A DNA stretch of 64,000 nt, taken from positions 112,408,549 through 112,472,548 of the forward strand of contig CM043953.1 in the NCBI GenBank assembly GCA_014529385.2, read 5' to 3'. Positions 43,506 to 55,333 of the stretch are shown piece after piece. Source of the stretch: Adiantum capillus-veneris. Its lineage: Eukaryota > Streptophyta > Polypodiopsida > Polypodiales > Pteridaceae. Numbering within the stretch: the stretch's first letter is position 1; each line of letters begins with the position of its first letter. Under the pieces are notes generated by a model that had not been told where the DNA came from, made no database searches, and saw only the letters and a program-made list of their open reading frames with translations. The position numbers and the translations under genes were made by a program.

Positions 43506-45948
43506 GTGACCAATGGACTAGACATCGCATAAAAAGTGACAAATAAATGATCTATTTGATATGAAATTGAAATATACTGTAATGTGGAAGCATGTACCAA
43601 ATGTTAGCTGTCATCGCATACGAACTGAGCTCATGTAAGTAGGGGTATGAAAAGTCACTCAGTAAGAGTCCAATCAAAGAAAGGAGAGCCCATGACATTA
43701 GAAACAATGGATTTTGCAACATAACGTTAACAAGTAAGGGAGCATCTGAAAAACAAATTGCCTACTGCAACGGTGCTGGGTATCTATAGGGGTATGAGAA
43801 TATCTAGATTTTGATATGAGAACATTGTACTTAGATTATCTGTAAAACTTTTCTAAAAAATAAAGCACTAAAAGCAATGAGCCATTTGAAGGGGACAAAA
43901 ACAAGAAAATCTTCATTGTTTTATAAGTGCAACAAATTTTAAGATGACTTATGAATGCATGACAATTGACAACTTGAATCGATGAACGGAATCACAGAGA
44001 AGATCATATGGTATAGCCTAGCTATAACTGGATGAATTTGCAAAAAGAGCCTCAGTATTACATTTGTTGATTCTGATGAACCCTAAATGAACAGGTAATT
44101 TTTTTTTTGTGCTAGCCCGTGCTAATTAAAGGCATTCACCAATTGAAAGTATAATGAGAACGAGATTGCTAGAAAGAGTAAAGGATGCGAAAATCATGTG
44201 CTACGAGAGGTGCTGACAATTGACATTAATCTAAGATTCGAGTTATGAATCAAAGTAGATCAAAGATGATAGAGAGAGCTTACTAGAAGTATATTATTGA
44301 AATGCAATGAAAATTTTCATACCTGAAGGTTCTTCGATATGATAGCATTGTAGTGGGCTTCATCTGCAAAAGGACTTCTCAAAGACAAAGCACTAAAGAT
44401 GATTTTGTGTTAGATGAAGGCAAGTATGTATAAACACTTGAAAGTCCTTAATGAGGAATTTGAAGTTTAAAGAGAGACTATGTTGAACAAATTGATCTAT
44501 AAGGATCTTTCGGTAATGGCCTATAAAAACAGGTGTTAATGCCAAAAGTGGGTGATAGTTTACATCAATTACCTATAGTACAAATTGCAGAGTCAATTTG
44601 AGCCCCCTTTTATTGGTAAACAACCCTAACTTTGCATCAATTTTATCATTGATGGATTTTAAAATGTTAATACATTGAGTATTTGATTAAACTACAAGAA
44701 ATTGCTTTGCTGCTCAAAATTTCTCTAGAAATTTGGAAATTTCATTTACTAATCATTGAAAGGCAAGCATATTCGATCAAGCGGCTTATTCTTCGGACAC
44801 GAGCCGTATTCGCAAGGCGAGTTGCAAGTGCTCTAAGTACTGACTAATCCGTATACTTGCAAGCATCTGTAGCAGAGAAGTTGGATGTGGCGGCCTGCTC
44901 TCTTAGGAAGAGGCCAAACGATACATAATACGCCGTGGGTGGTGATGAAGGAGCTTGCGTGAGGTTAGGATCTGTATATACGTGATGATGGAGCATAGAG
45001 TAAGTGTTTGATGCAGAAAACAACGTCACGATGGGTAGTCAACCATTATGAGGTTAAATGTCTTGTAGCGACAATTGCCATAATCGGTAACACAAGGGGA
45101 GGGGTGGAATATTACCAGAGGCTAGGATTTGCCAGCTATGCCATATAGAGCCAAACATAGAGCTACATTACATATGGCATTGTTCATTGTTCAGTATACC
45201 ATGAGATATGAGTCCACTTTCATTGTCTATTCAAAGATGGTTTCAAACCACGGACTAGAGTCATGAGATATGAGGATCAAAGATTCTTCAAAGTTCGATC
45301 TTCAAAAAGGCCAAAACGACTATGAGATCAATGATACAATCTTGGTGGGTCGATTACAACGCCTGGATACAAAATAAAATGAAGATTTTTAAAGTCGTAG
45401 GAAAGTATCCCTGTTGTGCGCCACTGTTTGGCATAGAGCATTGCAGCGGATCTAAGGGTTGTCGATCTAAGTTGGGGCCGAAGTGCTGCATGGTGGGAGT
45501 TCATCTCCGGTTTGCATGCACAAACGAATGGTGCAGGCCAGTGCCGCTAATGACATCCCATGCTCGTGCTTGGGCTGTAGCACGTGCATCTGTTGGGACG
45601 TCCAAGGTGGAGGTGAGGTGGGGGTAGAGGGCAGTAGAGCGCCGGATGCGAATTAGCTAGGGCCTTGCAATTATAGTGCCGCCCTCAGGGGCTGATAGCT
45701 CCAACGTCTGTTCCTAGACCTGCTTGCTCGATTTCAAAGGTCTCCATACTCCCTTTCATTGAGAAAGTCATTTGTGGAACTTGAAAGGCCTAGTTTGAAG
45801 GGGACGCAGTCCGAGTAGTGAGCATCGGTGGTGAGAGTTTCCATCGATCTGCTGAGAACCGAATCACTGTGGTGTCATAGTATGCTATAGGGCCGATCCT
45901 TGCTGGAGAGCTGGCCACCTGTATTGAGAAGAGAACTCCCACACGCGA

Positions 45949-46071
<123 letters not shown>

Positions 46072-46450
46072 AAAATATAATGAGTCGAGCGGCTTGATGC
46101 TAGATGGCGGAGGTATCTGCAATTGTTACGTCTCAAGGGGGAGTCTAGGTGACAAAACTGAGCGTAAAGTTGGTGGTGATGTGCGGCTCTCAAAGTGGAA
46201 GGCACCATGAAGTAGTGGTTGAGATAGTATGGCAGGGCGGCTACTATGCCTACCAAAGATGATACGAAAACTATACTGCACATTATGCAGGTGTGGCCGA
46301 AAAATGAGAAGGCCAGTAGTCCATCGTTATTGCCATGCAAAAGTAAAACTTGCGGTGGTTGGGGAGTGTAGATGGTGGAGTGTCTCTCCATCACCAGCAT
46401 GGGGGTTGTAAGGGAGAGAGAGTGAGTGAGGTCGACTTAGAGACAAATTA

Positions 46451-46602
<152 letters not shown>

Positions 46603-47703
46603 TGGACAAGTTACGACTGGCAGAGAGGGAGAGGGGTTGGTTGGAGTGGATGGTGGTTGGCACTGGGGAGTGAGCCAAAATGGCTGCATGAAAATGAGAG
46701 ACAGAGAAAAAAACGGCCAGTGGTTGGCGCAACTGCTAGATTTGAGTCGATATTGCTGTTGGTGAACTGCATGCATGCAAGTGTGATAGCGGCTGCATGT
46801 GAGTAGGACAATGGCTGATTTGGTTAGGTGTTCACAACATGTTGGGTTGACGCCCTGGGTTGCCGTTGACACTGGTCTCCGGTCCTTGTATCAGTAGCAA
46901 CCACTGCTGCGTAGCGCCGCTTATACTGTGCCACGCTTTTTTGAGCCGAGCCGCATTGGTACTGTCGTCTAGGTTTGCACATGACATAGTGCCACAACTA
47001 CGAACACTTGTGATTCGTTCCCACTAAGGGAAAATATGTCATGAATAATGAGGTGTTTTGAGCACAAGATTAGCCTACAGGGGTCTGTTCAGTTCCAGGG
47101 GTTATCGGAAGACTTCGAATTCCCTTGCACTACTATAAGTGTTCTTGTAGGTGTCTTTTCCCACCAGGAGAGGGAGAGACAGAGAAAAAATTAAAAAAGT
47201 AACCGCATGAATTTGTCTTCTTCTTCCTCTTCTACTCGTTTGTCAAGAGAGATTCTCCATACAGTTTTCATCCATATTCCGTCTTCTCCGTCTCTTGCTA
47301 TGTACACGGTTCTACTAGTTTAAACTTTCCTTAAAGATTGTACATAATCCTAGTATATTTAAATTTCTCTGTATTCTTCTCCATCCATAACTTTGCATGC
47401 TATTGGTTACATGCATAATATCTGATAGATTGCGATGCTCTTATTAACTATAATCATAAGATCCTAATTAACTATCCTTCACAACACCTAAGTAATCCGG
47501 AGATCACGGTGGTCTAACTTAACCAAACTATATAATGATCAAACTAAGAAGAAAGAAAGAAAACAAATAACAAATTTCACCAATAGAATCATTGTCATAG
47601 TGTTACAAAAAAATAAAAAAAAATAAATAAAAGAGCTTAGCTTTGAAGTATGATTGCGATCATAATTCCCTTTGTCAGAGTGATGTCCAAGGACGTTTTG
47701 CTA

Positions 47704-47715
47704 GCTCTGATACCA
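47704..47715 (-). other. Copia primer binding site (initiator tRNA-Met)
   Basis: Minus strand TGGTATCAGAGC, the classic plant Ty1/copia primer site, one base from the LTR end at 47717. Confidence 0.9.
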
Positions 47716-47716
47716 C

Positions 47717-48203
47717 TGCTACAGCTGGAAGCCTGGCTGCCCTCCAAAATACTCGAAAATAGCTCATAGCAAGACATAAACGACTAAATCTACGTACCTA
47801 TCGACTCGGACAAATCCATAATCAAGCACAACACAATTAGAGAGAGACAGAGAGCGGGAGAGAGCAAGAGAGCGTGTGCAGGCGCACCTCCTAGAGCAGA
47901 GTGCTACGCCAGCACGGCGAGAGAGAAGAGGGAAGAGGAGAGAAGAACAACGCAAACACTGGGTGCAATCTCCCCCCGTGCAAGAGTGACCATTTCCCTC
48001 TTGCACGTATTTAATTTATAGATTCTTGAATGGTCAAAGTGAGTACAAATTGGCCGGCCGGACATAATTGGCCAAAGCTCACAAAGAGCACTTGAATAAT
48101 CAAATATACATAAAATGTAACATCCTTCTGCATAATCCATTATTTGTTGATGCTCTTGCCATCTGTCAACTGCAATAGATAATAAAATATCAATTCTATA
48201 ACA
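47717..48203 (-). repeat. Copia-type 5' LTR (element P)
   Basis: Minus strand starts TGTTATAGAATTG (48203) and ends GCTGTAGCA (47717), 487 bp, followed by the Met primer site and leader. It abuts the broken RT of copia element C at 48204. I found no second LTR to the left in this window. Confidence 0.75.
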
Positions 48204-48883
48204 AGTCTGGCCTTGTGATAGTTAAGTAGATTAGACTACACACAATCTTCCTGTACATCTTGACATCCTCAACAACATCACCCTTCTCTGCACTCACCTT
48301 TGCATTCACATCCAAGGGAATAGAAATTGGCTTACAATCATCCATACCATACTTTGACAACATGTCCAAAACATACTGTCTTTGTGACAACCATACACCC
48401 TCTGGAGTCATGATCACCTCAATGCCAAGAAAGTAGCGCAACTCGCCCAAATCTTTCATTTCAAACTCCTGTTTGAAAAGACCCTTCACATGGTCAATCT
48501 CCATAGCATTGTCACCCACAATAATAAGGTCATCTATATATATGGTAATGACCACAATCCCCATATCACTCTCACGTACATAGAGTGAATGATCAGCATG
48601 AGATCTCCTAAAACCAATATTGACAAGATACTTGGCAATCCTATCATACCATGCTCTCGAGCAATACTTCAAACCATACAAAGCTTTGAGAATCCTGCAT
48701 ACATAATTTGGGTAACCAAGTGGCTGATCCATATACACTTCCTCTTACAACTCACCATTCAAGAAAGCATTAATTACATCCATTTGATGCATAATCCATC
48801 CTCTAGATGCAGCCACTGCTATGACAGCTCTCACAGTCGTCATATTTTCCACTGGAGCAAAGTCTCTTCATAGTCTATGCCAT
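48204..48883 (-). pseudogene. Copia RT, C-terminal part (element C)
   Basis: YGIDYEET, then after a 1-base loss APVENMTTVRAVIAVAASRG, DVINAFLNGEL-stop-EEVYMDQPLGYPN, LKALYGLKYCSRAWYDRI, the active site IYIDDLIIVGD, EFEMKDLGELRYFLGIEV and ITRPDLL. Typical Ty1/copia RT (YIDD box kept). Stops before RNase H where LTR P begins. Confidence 0.9.
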
Positions 48884-48887
48884 ACGT
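48884..48887. repeat. Target duplication of D, left (ACGT)
   Basis: ACGT also at 60983-60986. A fifth base (T left) does not match, so it is a 4-bp duplication or a decayed 5-bp one. Rejoining restores the copia frame. Confidence 0.7.
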
Positions 48888-49996
48888 TGTCAGGAGTTTT
48901 TTGGAGCAAGGGATTGCGCATATGTACATATACATGCATGGTGCATCAAATAAAGAATTGCCCATTTTTCAGAGCCAGGTGGTTACGTGGGGCCCACATG
49001 TGTACAGGTAGGACAGGGTGTACATAGTGCATCGATTTTCACTATTACCAATACAACTATGTTTTTTCTACAATAAGGAGGAGTTGGTAGCGCGTAAAAA
49101 GTCTCGAGGAAGCTATCTGCGGGCCGATGACATAAGCTAAGCAGATGCGTCAGATGGCGTCGAGTGGCGTTAGGAGGTCGAACGGGGTCAATACTTGCAC
49201 GCGGAGAAGTACTGACACGACGTGGATTTTTTCTTGTGATACTTATGCAAAAAGGTCATCATGAGGACCACTTTTTGGGGCCGCTTCATGTGGTTGCGGG
49301 ATGCATTATTGGGAAAAACTGAGTGCCAGGTGTGCGGATGATGCAAAAAGGTGACAACTATGCACTGCGAGGTCAGTTTTTGGCCTCTTCGGGGTCCGTT
49401 TGAGGTCATCTAAAAGGCCAAGGGTGCCCAACTAATAAAGCTAAGTGTGGGAACTTAAAAAATGGAGAGAAGACCAGAAAAAACATGGAGAAGAGAGGAG
49501 GAACATCTGCAAGTGCGTTTTTGCTGTTTTTGGAGCATTTTTTGGCCCTAAACTGCTCTTCCGAGGTTGGATTTGAGCACTGTGACATTGCAGGGTGGGG
49601 TTTACGGGCGTTCCGGACCCAATGGCGCTGTCCATTTTGTCAAATTCCTCACATATTTTCTACTGTTTTTCTGTGTAATCTTCTCCGGTGAGTGGAGCCT
49701 CTGCTTAACTTTGTGGTTGTATCTGGTGTATTTCCTCAATACTGTGTAAACTATTTGCCCCATTAGTGTTGGGCTGAGATTCATTGAGTCTAAACAACAG
49801 AAAATTGCCTCCTTTGAGCTGAATTGAGAGTGTGTGTGTGAGTGTATATGTGTGAGTGTTGAGTGGGCAAGTGGGAAATCTCTCTCTTCTCATTCCGTCT
49901 GTGTGTTTCCTGTCTCGGCCAGGCTGGTTGTGTAAGCCGAGTGGTGCCCATAATGTGTGTGTGTATCATCCCAAGAGTGTGTGTCGGGTCATTATA
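48888..49996 (+). repeat. 5' LTR of element D
   Basis: TGTCAGGAGTTTTTTGGAGC to ...GGGTCATTATA; aligns along its length with 59839-60950. It lacks the last 32 bases present in the 3' LTR. Confidence 0.88.
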
Positions 49997-49997
49997 T

Positions 49998-50015
49998 TGG
50001 CGCCACCACTGAGGA
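49998..50015 (+). other. Primer binding site of element D
   Basis: TGGCGCCACCACTGAGGA; same layout as in F, G and H (TGG...GAGGA). tRNA not identified. Confidence 0.65.
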
Positions 50016-50695
50016 TCTTCTTCGAGTACCTTCTGCTTCGAGGTTCGGGGCTACAAGTTACAGGGACAGGTACAGGTACAGGTGATTCACACAGGTACAG
50101 GTAGCTGGAGTACAGTGATATACTAGCAGTGATGTCACTTGCAGTTGTTGTGGGTATGCATCACTTGGCACCTATTTGAGCGCATTGTCTGCTGGATTGT
50201 ACGTTACTTGTGGAAACTGCCATTGTACGCATTTGTGGAGCCATACTTGGTTGTATTTGGCAGTCCCAGCCATTTCTGAGACTTGGTCTAGAAGATAGTC
50301 ATTTCTGAGACTTGACTATACGCAATTTGCATTAGCCTTCGTGTGAGGGTCGATAGCGTGAGGTTTTTATTGAGCTGGGGGATTCTCAAATGTGGAGATC
50401 CTTTTGGTGATATAGGTAGCTGGAGCACCCTTTTCATAACCTCGCCATAGGCTATGTACTAGTGAGTCCTATTTGATGCTCGGGTTCTATTGTTGACAGT
50501 TTATGCATATATATACAGTCTATATTTTGGGTTCCTACTGCTCTACTTCTGGGGAAACTCTGTCAAAATTTTTCCAAGTTATGATGGCTGGTTTCTTGGT
50601 CTTTTGAGCCATTTATTCTATTATGCTGCTAAACTTTTGGCAAAATCAGAGGTTAAGTCAGGTGTGCCTTCTTGGGAGCTTCATGGTTGGCTTTA
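50016..50695 (+). other. Leader of element D before the small ORF
   Basis: About 680 bases without an ORF. Contains a short (ACAGGT)n-like run at 50058-50103 (GGGACAGGTACAGGTACAGG). Confidence 0.6.
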
Positions 50696-50914
50696 ATGGA
50701 CAATCAAAATGGCCCTCAATTCACTCCTTTTCATTCAACTCAGAGAATCCAGATAAATGTTCATGTGTCCAGGAAGATTTTTTTCCAGCAGCGGATAGTC
50801 TTTATGTTCGGGCCGAGAAGATTAAGAGAGATCCTGGAATGTCCTTTGCCTGTTGTAATTCCGATGATTAACTATGAAAACTCATTTGACGTGCATGTGT
50901 TTGTCCTTATCTAA
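50696..50914 (+). CDS. Conserved 72-residue leader protein of unknown function (D copy)
   Basis: ATG at 50696, stop TAA at 50912. MDNQNGPQFTPFHSTQRIQI ... VSRKIFFQQRIVFMFGPRRL ... INYENSFDVHVFVLI. It aligns end to end without gaps with the 72-residue ORF of F at 55552-55334: by my count 43 of 72 residues are identical, including both MDN starts and SFDVHVF near the end. Alternating hydrophobic residues suggest a small beta-rich fold. No signal peptide or zinc site. It lies between primer site and gag (104 bases before the gag ATG). I do not recognise the family. An intact frame in a decayed element argues for past selection. Confidence 0.7.
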   Translation: MDNQNGPQFTPFHSTQRIQINVHVSRKIFFQQRIVFMFGPRRLREILECPLPVVIPMINYENSFDVHVFVLI

Positions 50915-51017
50915 ATTTGAGCTCCATTGAAGTTTGTGGAAATTGAGTCAGTCAGAAGTTTTGGGTTCTTGCACGTGTGTTCAAAGGGGTTCTCAAAGCA
51001 TCATAATTTGGGTAGCC

Positions 51018-51980
51018 ATGGATTTCTCTTATCCGGAGTTTCATGGAAGAAGTGATGAATATGTGGAAGACTTTTTGGAAAAGATGGAGGTTTCCTGCAT
51101 TAGCAACCAGATTCATGACCCTGCGCAAATGTTATTTCTTCTCCAAATTTGTTTGAAGAGTGATGCACGAGGTTGGTCTAAAGCATTTGAAGAGGAGTTG
51201 CATCTGGCTGATCCACCTGTAAGATTGAGTTGGGACAATCTACGGCATGGGTTGGAAGTGGAGTTTGTGAAGATAGAAGATCCTGACAAAGTGTGGCAAG
51301 AAGTACAAGGTTTGGTGCAGAAGGAAGATGAGCCAGTAGATGGGTACATACGTAAGTTTTCATTGGCATGGGAGCAAATGTGCAAGGCCTTAGCACCACA
51401 GGTACCCCGCCTAACATGATGAAGAAGGACAGGTTCTTGGCTAGTCTTTGGGAGAATATACGTTGGAGAGTGGAGCTAAAGAAGCTTAGGACATATGAAG
51501 ATGCATTGGAGGTAGCAAGGAACAAAGAGTGGAAGCTGAGGAAAATGAGCCAGCTAGGGGTGGAGTCTTTGCCCATGAGGTCTGAATTTCAGCCTATGGA
51601 CTCTTTACAAGGTCGCATGCCAGGGGTTCATCATGAACCAGCGGTTTCTGTTACTCCTCAGGTTATGCCAGCAGTGGTCATTACAGCAGTGCAAGATGAT
51701 GGGCTAAGGCAAGACATGAGGCAAGTGGTAGATTTAATGAAGAATCTCAGCCTAAACATGCTAGGTCAAGTGGGAAATAATCGAGGTCGAGGGAGGTATG
51801 CAAATCATCCAGGAGGTGAAGAAAGACCTAGGAATGGTGCTGGACAAAGCAATGGTAGGTTCTGGAGGCAGACGCCCACATGTTACAATTGTGGAGAGTT
51901 GGGTCAAATCAGCCCGCAATGTGATAAGCCACCAAGGATGGGGAGAGACATGTATCCATTGCCAAGACAAGTGCTAACTA
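51018..51980 (+). pseudogene. gag: gag of element D
   Basis: I chose ATG 51018 (GCCATGG context) giving MDFSYPEFHGRSDEYVEDFL. Capsid motifs: QMLFLLQICLKSDARGWSKA, WQEVQGLVQKEDEPVDGYIR. A frameshift near 51400 then continues KKDRFLASLWENIRWRVELK and ends with one knuckle CYNCGELGQISPQC, whose His is Gln. At about 51980 it meets the minus-strand RT of F. The last readable codons already overlap F's RT sequence on the other strand, so the exact joint is uncertain by ~30 bases. Confidence 0.82.
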
Positions 51981-51984
51981 GGTC

Positions 51985-54198
51985 AAATGATTATGGCAGG
52001 AGAGACCCACTCTGAATTCTCCACTGGATAAATGAACCCTGCTGCTAGAAGCTTTCTTACCTCCTTGAGTAAAGCCTGCTCCTTGATGACTCCTAGCCTT
52101 CGTAGCTTCTGAGCCTTAGGTGTGGCCTCTGGCTTCAACTCAATTTTGTGTTGAACAACATCTACCCCACGCACGTCGGTGTAGTCTTTAGCAAAAAGCC
52201 TAGGAAACTTCCTTGGCACACATTTGAACTCCTCTCTTTCATCCTTTGTAAGTGTTGTAGACAACATACCTTCTAACATTCCTTCATCTTCCACCTTTTG
52301 GTTCTCTTGGGAACCTACCTCTTCCAAACCTCGACAAGAGGTCTCTTGGTTGCTTGGCTTAAACCTTACCCCCATGACTTCGATGGAAGACTCCTCTTCA
52401 GTAATGCTGCTGCTACTTTCTTCTTCTGAAGTGCTATCGGTCCAACCTTCTTCCGTCTCACTTTGAGATGATTCTTCATGGAGCTCCTCTTGGCGTTGCT
52501 CCTTCATGTCAAAGACAACCTTCTTATGGCTGTCATTCCTGCAAATTAATTTCCCACTCTCCCAATCCTGCAAAGCTCGCATTTTCATTAGCCATGGTCT
52601 TCCTAGGATAAATGGATAACCACTTCCCTTGGTCGACATAACATAAAAATCCACTGCCTTCTTAATGCCAAAGGCCTCCACAAAAACATTTTTACAAATG
52701 CCTACGCACCTAGCCTTGCTATTGTTTGCCATTTTCACTTTGATTTCAGGTGTCTCATGGATGTGCATGCCTAGTCTTTGCATGAGCCCTTCTGTCATGA
52801 TGCAAATTTGTGCACCCCCATCCACTAGACCTTTCCTAACCAATCTTCCTTTTATGTAACAATCTAGCACAGGTGTAATATCCTCGTTCATTTCAGCATG
52901 TGCAATTTTTACAACCGGAAAACTCTCTTTTACCTTTCTCCTAGTGCTAACTGCCTTTGTTAAATCCCTCCTAACTTGTGGGCATAATGCAAGAAACTGA
53001 GGCCATGAGATATCAGGACCCTTACCTCGCATGTCTTCCAACAGGTTGTATGGAGCCATACCATGTCCAAGAGGGAAGTCTTGGAGATTGATACGACGTC
53101 GAGTCCTCTTATTAGCTTCCTTGGTCTCCTTTGCCTTCTTGCCTTGTCCATGGTCACTCTGTGATGGGACACCCTTTTTCTCTTTACCTTTTCCTCGGCC
53201 ACGCTTAATGCCATTGGCTTCCATGTCAAACTCATTTGAATTTGTCACCTCTACCACATGCACATTTGGATCTCGCAAAGGTAGAACTCCTTCTACCCCT
53301 TGTGGAGGTGGTCTTGGTCCATTTGGCCTTTGTAGAAGCCTTGGTTGTTGACCAGTTCCTTCACCTGCATTCATCACTGGGTAATTCAAGTTAGGTCTCC
53401 CTGGCTCCCCACGGGGCCAAGGACAATTATACATCCCATGTCCAGACTCTCCGCAATTCCAACATTGCAAGACTCTCCTAGGTCGTGGATCTCGCTCTTC
53501 AGACTTCTTTGCTTGTCCCTTTGGACCTACAGCTTGTGCAAGGTGAATTGACAGGCTGCTTAAAGATTCGTTTAACTTCTCAATTACTTCCGCCGTTACC
53601 TCAGGAAGCTCCCTCGATGTTGATGCTTGTGACTTACCTTTGGGTCTAAGACCTTCTATTGGAACCTCTCCCCTTAAGCACTTGAGTTTCCTATACTTCT
53701 CAGCAGCCCTAGTTTCAGCTGCATCAAAAGTAGCAGGTGCACCCGCCTCAACTTTTACCTTAAGGTCAGGAAAGAGTCCGGCTATGAACCTCTCCTTCTT
53801 TAAAAATTCTGCACCATCACCAGGGTTAGCAACATTTCGTATCCATAGAGCCCAAAGACGTAGAAACTCTTGCTTGTACAAGTAGTAGTCATCTAAGTCT
53901 TTTTGCTTATGAGAAACAATGTCTTGCCATAGTTTTTGAGTGTTTTGGGGATCAAAGAAGTATCTCTTAAAACGATTCAAACTTCTGTGTAATTCCCCTT
54001 AACTTCCTCAGGCAAAGAGTCAAACCAAGTACTAGCATCTTTCCTAAGGACCGCCTCAAACATTTCTACACGTTCTTGATCGGTTACTATCCTCTTGATA
54101 CGGCAAGACATCTTGAAATTTGCTAAAAATAATTCTGCATCCTCTCCATGCTCTCCAAAGAAAAGAGGATATCCAGACATTTGGCGTTGGCTCTCCAT
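51985..54198 (-). pseudogene. gag-protease-partial RT polyprotein of F
   Basis: Begins about 54198 (MESQRQMSGYPLFFGEHGED, DASTWFDSLPEEVKG). A frameshift at ~53980 leads to a 665-codon open frame: capsid end FIAGLFPDLKVKVEAGAPAT, knuckle CWNCGESGHGMYNC (53466-53424, intact), basic KRGRGKGKEKKG, retropepsin GLVDGGAQICIMTEG (near 52823; DGG) with FILGRPWLMKM (near 52600), a Ser/Glu-rich linker (EEESSSSITEEESS), then RT start FPRLFAKDYTDVRGVD ... FIYPVENSEWVSPAIII, where RT normally continues with the palm. The best-preserved long frame in the window. Confidence 0.88.
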
Positions 54199-54247
54199 TA
54201 TTATGAAAGATTACAACACGAGTTACAATAAGGGATACAATAGAGAT

Positions 54248-54706
54248 TTAGAACCACTCGCCTGCAAATGAAGAAGTGAGAAAATACCACTCTAGGTTTT
54301 CTTCTTCAGCTATCCAAGCTTCAATAAGGTCTCGATTTGTTTGATCAAAACAAAAGGGTAGACTATTGATGAGCTCTAAGAAGGGTTGAAATTCTTCAAA
54401 GCTAAGGCGATAAACAGAAATCTCTAGAACTTCATTTTCTGGATCCAAAAGAGCAACCACGTCCCAAGTGATAAATTGCACTTGCTCTACAATTCCCAAT
54501 GCACAAGCGGTTTGTATAAAAACTAGATCTTCATGCTCGTCGAAGGCCGTGAGAAAGTAGCAATTGACTAGGAGCTCCTTTCCTTCGAGTTCCACACAGT
54601 CGGAGTGAGGCAACCTTCTCACAATTTCATAAAGAACATCCTCATCAAGTCCAATCAAGTTTGCAAGATTTAAAGACTCCACTTGTGCTACAAAATTCCT
54701 GGACAA
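54248..54706 (-). CDS. Leader ORF L2 of F, unknown, paralogue of L1
   Basis: 152 codons open: LANLIGLDEDVLYEIVRRLP, HEDLVFIQTACALGIVEQVQ, LSFEEFQPFLELINSLPFCF. Order and motifs repeat those of L1 (VVRRLPH; EDRAFIQLVCALRLVNRVKF; LTFGEFFPHLRLINSLPFAF). No ATG at the start: a stop lies a few codons upstream, and the sequence TTTTTGTCCAG just before the homology looks like a splice acceptor. The LP...RRLP start is faintly F-box-like, too weak to assign. Lies 50 bases before gag. Confidence 0.55.
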   Translation of the reverse strand: MSRNFVAQVESLNLANLIGLDEDVLYEIVRRLPHSDCVELEGKELLVNCYFLTAFDEHEDLVFIQTACALGIVEQVQFITWDVVALLDPENEVLEISVYRLSFEEFQPFLELINSLPFCFDQTNRDLIEAWIAEEENLEWYFLTSSFAGEWF

Positions 54707-54752
54707 AAACTCCTTAGGATTATGGTTAAATCATTCAAAAGCATAAAGAGAT

Positions 54753-55232
54753 TTACAATGTCTCTGTGAACAAAGTGTCATAGAAAGTAGAGAAGGATGA
54801 GAATTTATACAAATTTGCAATCTTCTCTATGCTCTCTTTATTAAGACAAGCTCTGAATAGCTCCCTATCTCCTTTGTTGAAAGCGAAAGGAAGACTATTA
54901 ATAAGACGCAAATGAGGGAAAAATTCACCAAATGTGAGTCTATGAAGCATAAACTCTGGCCACAAGTTTCCTCAAGAGTCTTCCTCAATGGTGAAATGCA
55001 CTCGCCAAACGCCAAATTTCACTCTATTTACCAATCTTAGGGCACACACTAGTTGGATGAATGCGCGGTCTTCCTTAGTGCCCAGCAACAAGAGGAAAAT
55101 GGAATCCACGCGTAGGACCTTCCGTCTTAACTTCACCACCCTCTTGTTATGAGGGAGACGCCTTACTACTTGCTCCTGCAACTCAATTGGTAATAGAGCT
55201 AGATCTCTAAGGATTGAACTTTCACTGCACAC
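54753..55232 (-). pseudogene. Leader ORF L1 of F, unknown, paralogue of L2
   Basis: LALLPIELQEQVVRRLPHNK, EDRAFIQLVCALRLVNRVKF, then TGA at 54972-54974 within EEDS-stop-GNLWPEF, then FMLHRLTFGEFFPHLRLINS and FNKGDRELFRACLNKE in the same frame. One stop in an otherwise open 160-codon frame. Like L2 it lacks an ATG and is preceded by CTAAC...TGTGTGTGCAG, an acceptor-like context. Tandem duplicate of L2. Confidence 0.55.
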
Positions 55233-55333
55233 ACATTCCTAGTTAGAACAAATGATCGTTTTTTTGTTTCTTGTAACAACTTGGACAAAGAAAAAACAAA
55301 CATACACACTATTTTGCCAGGCTGCACTTCATT

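Noticed and set aside
45322-45627. 101-codon plus-strand frame with several Cys
   Set aside because: No family resemblance, no start context and no neighbouring exon; length is plausible by chance.
54248-55232. F-box protein genes
   Set aside because: Only the LP...RRLP start resembles an F-box; the rest does not, and no downstream repeat domain is seen.
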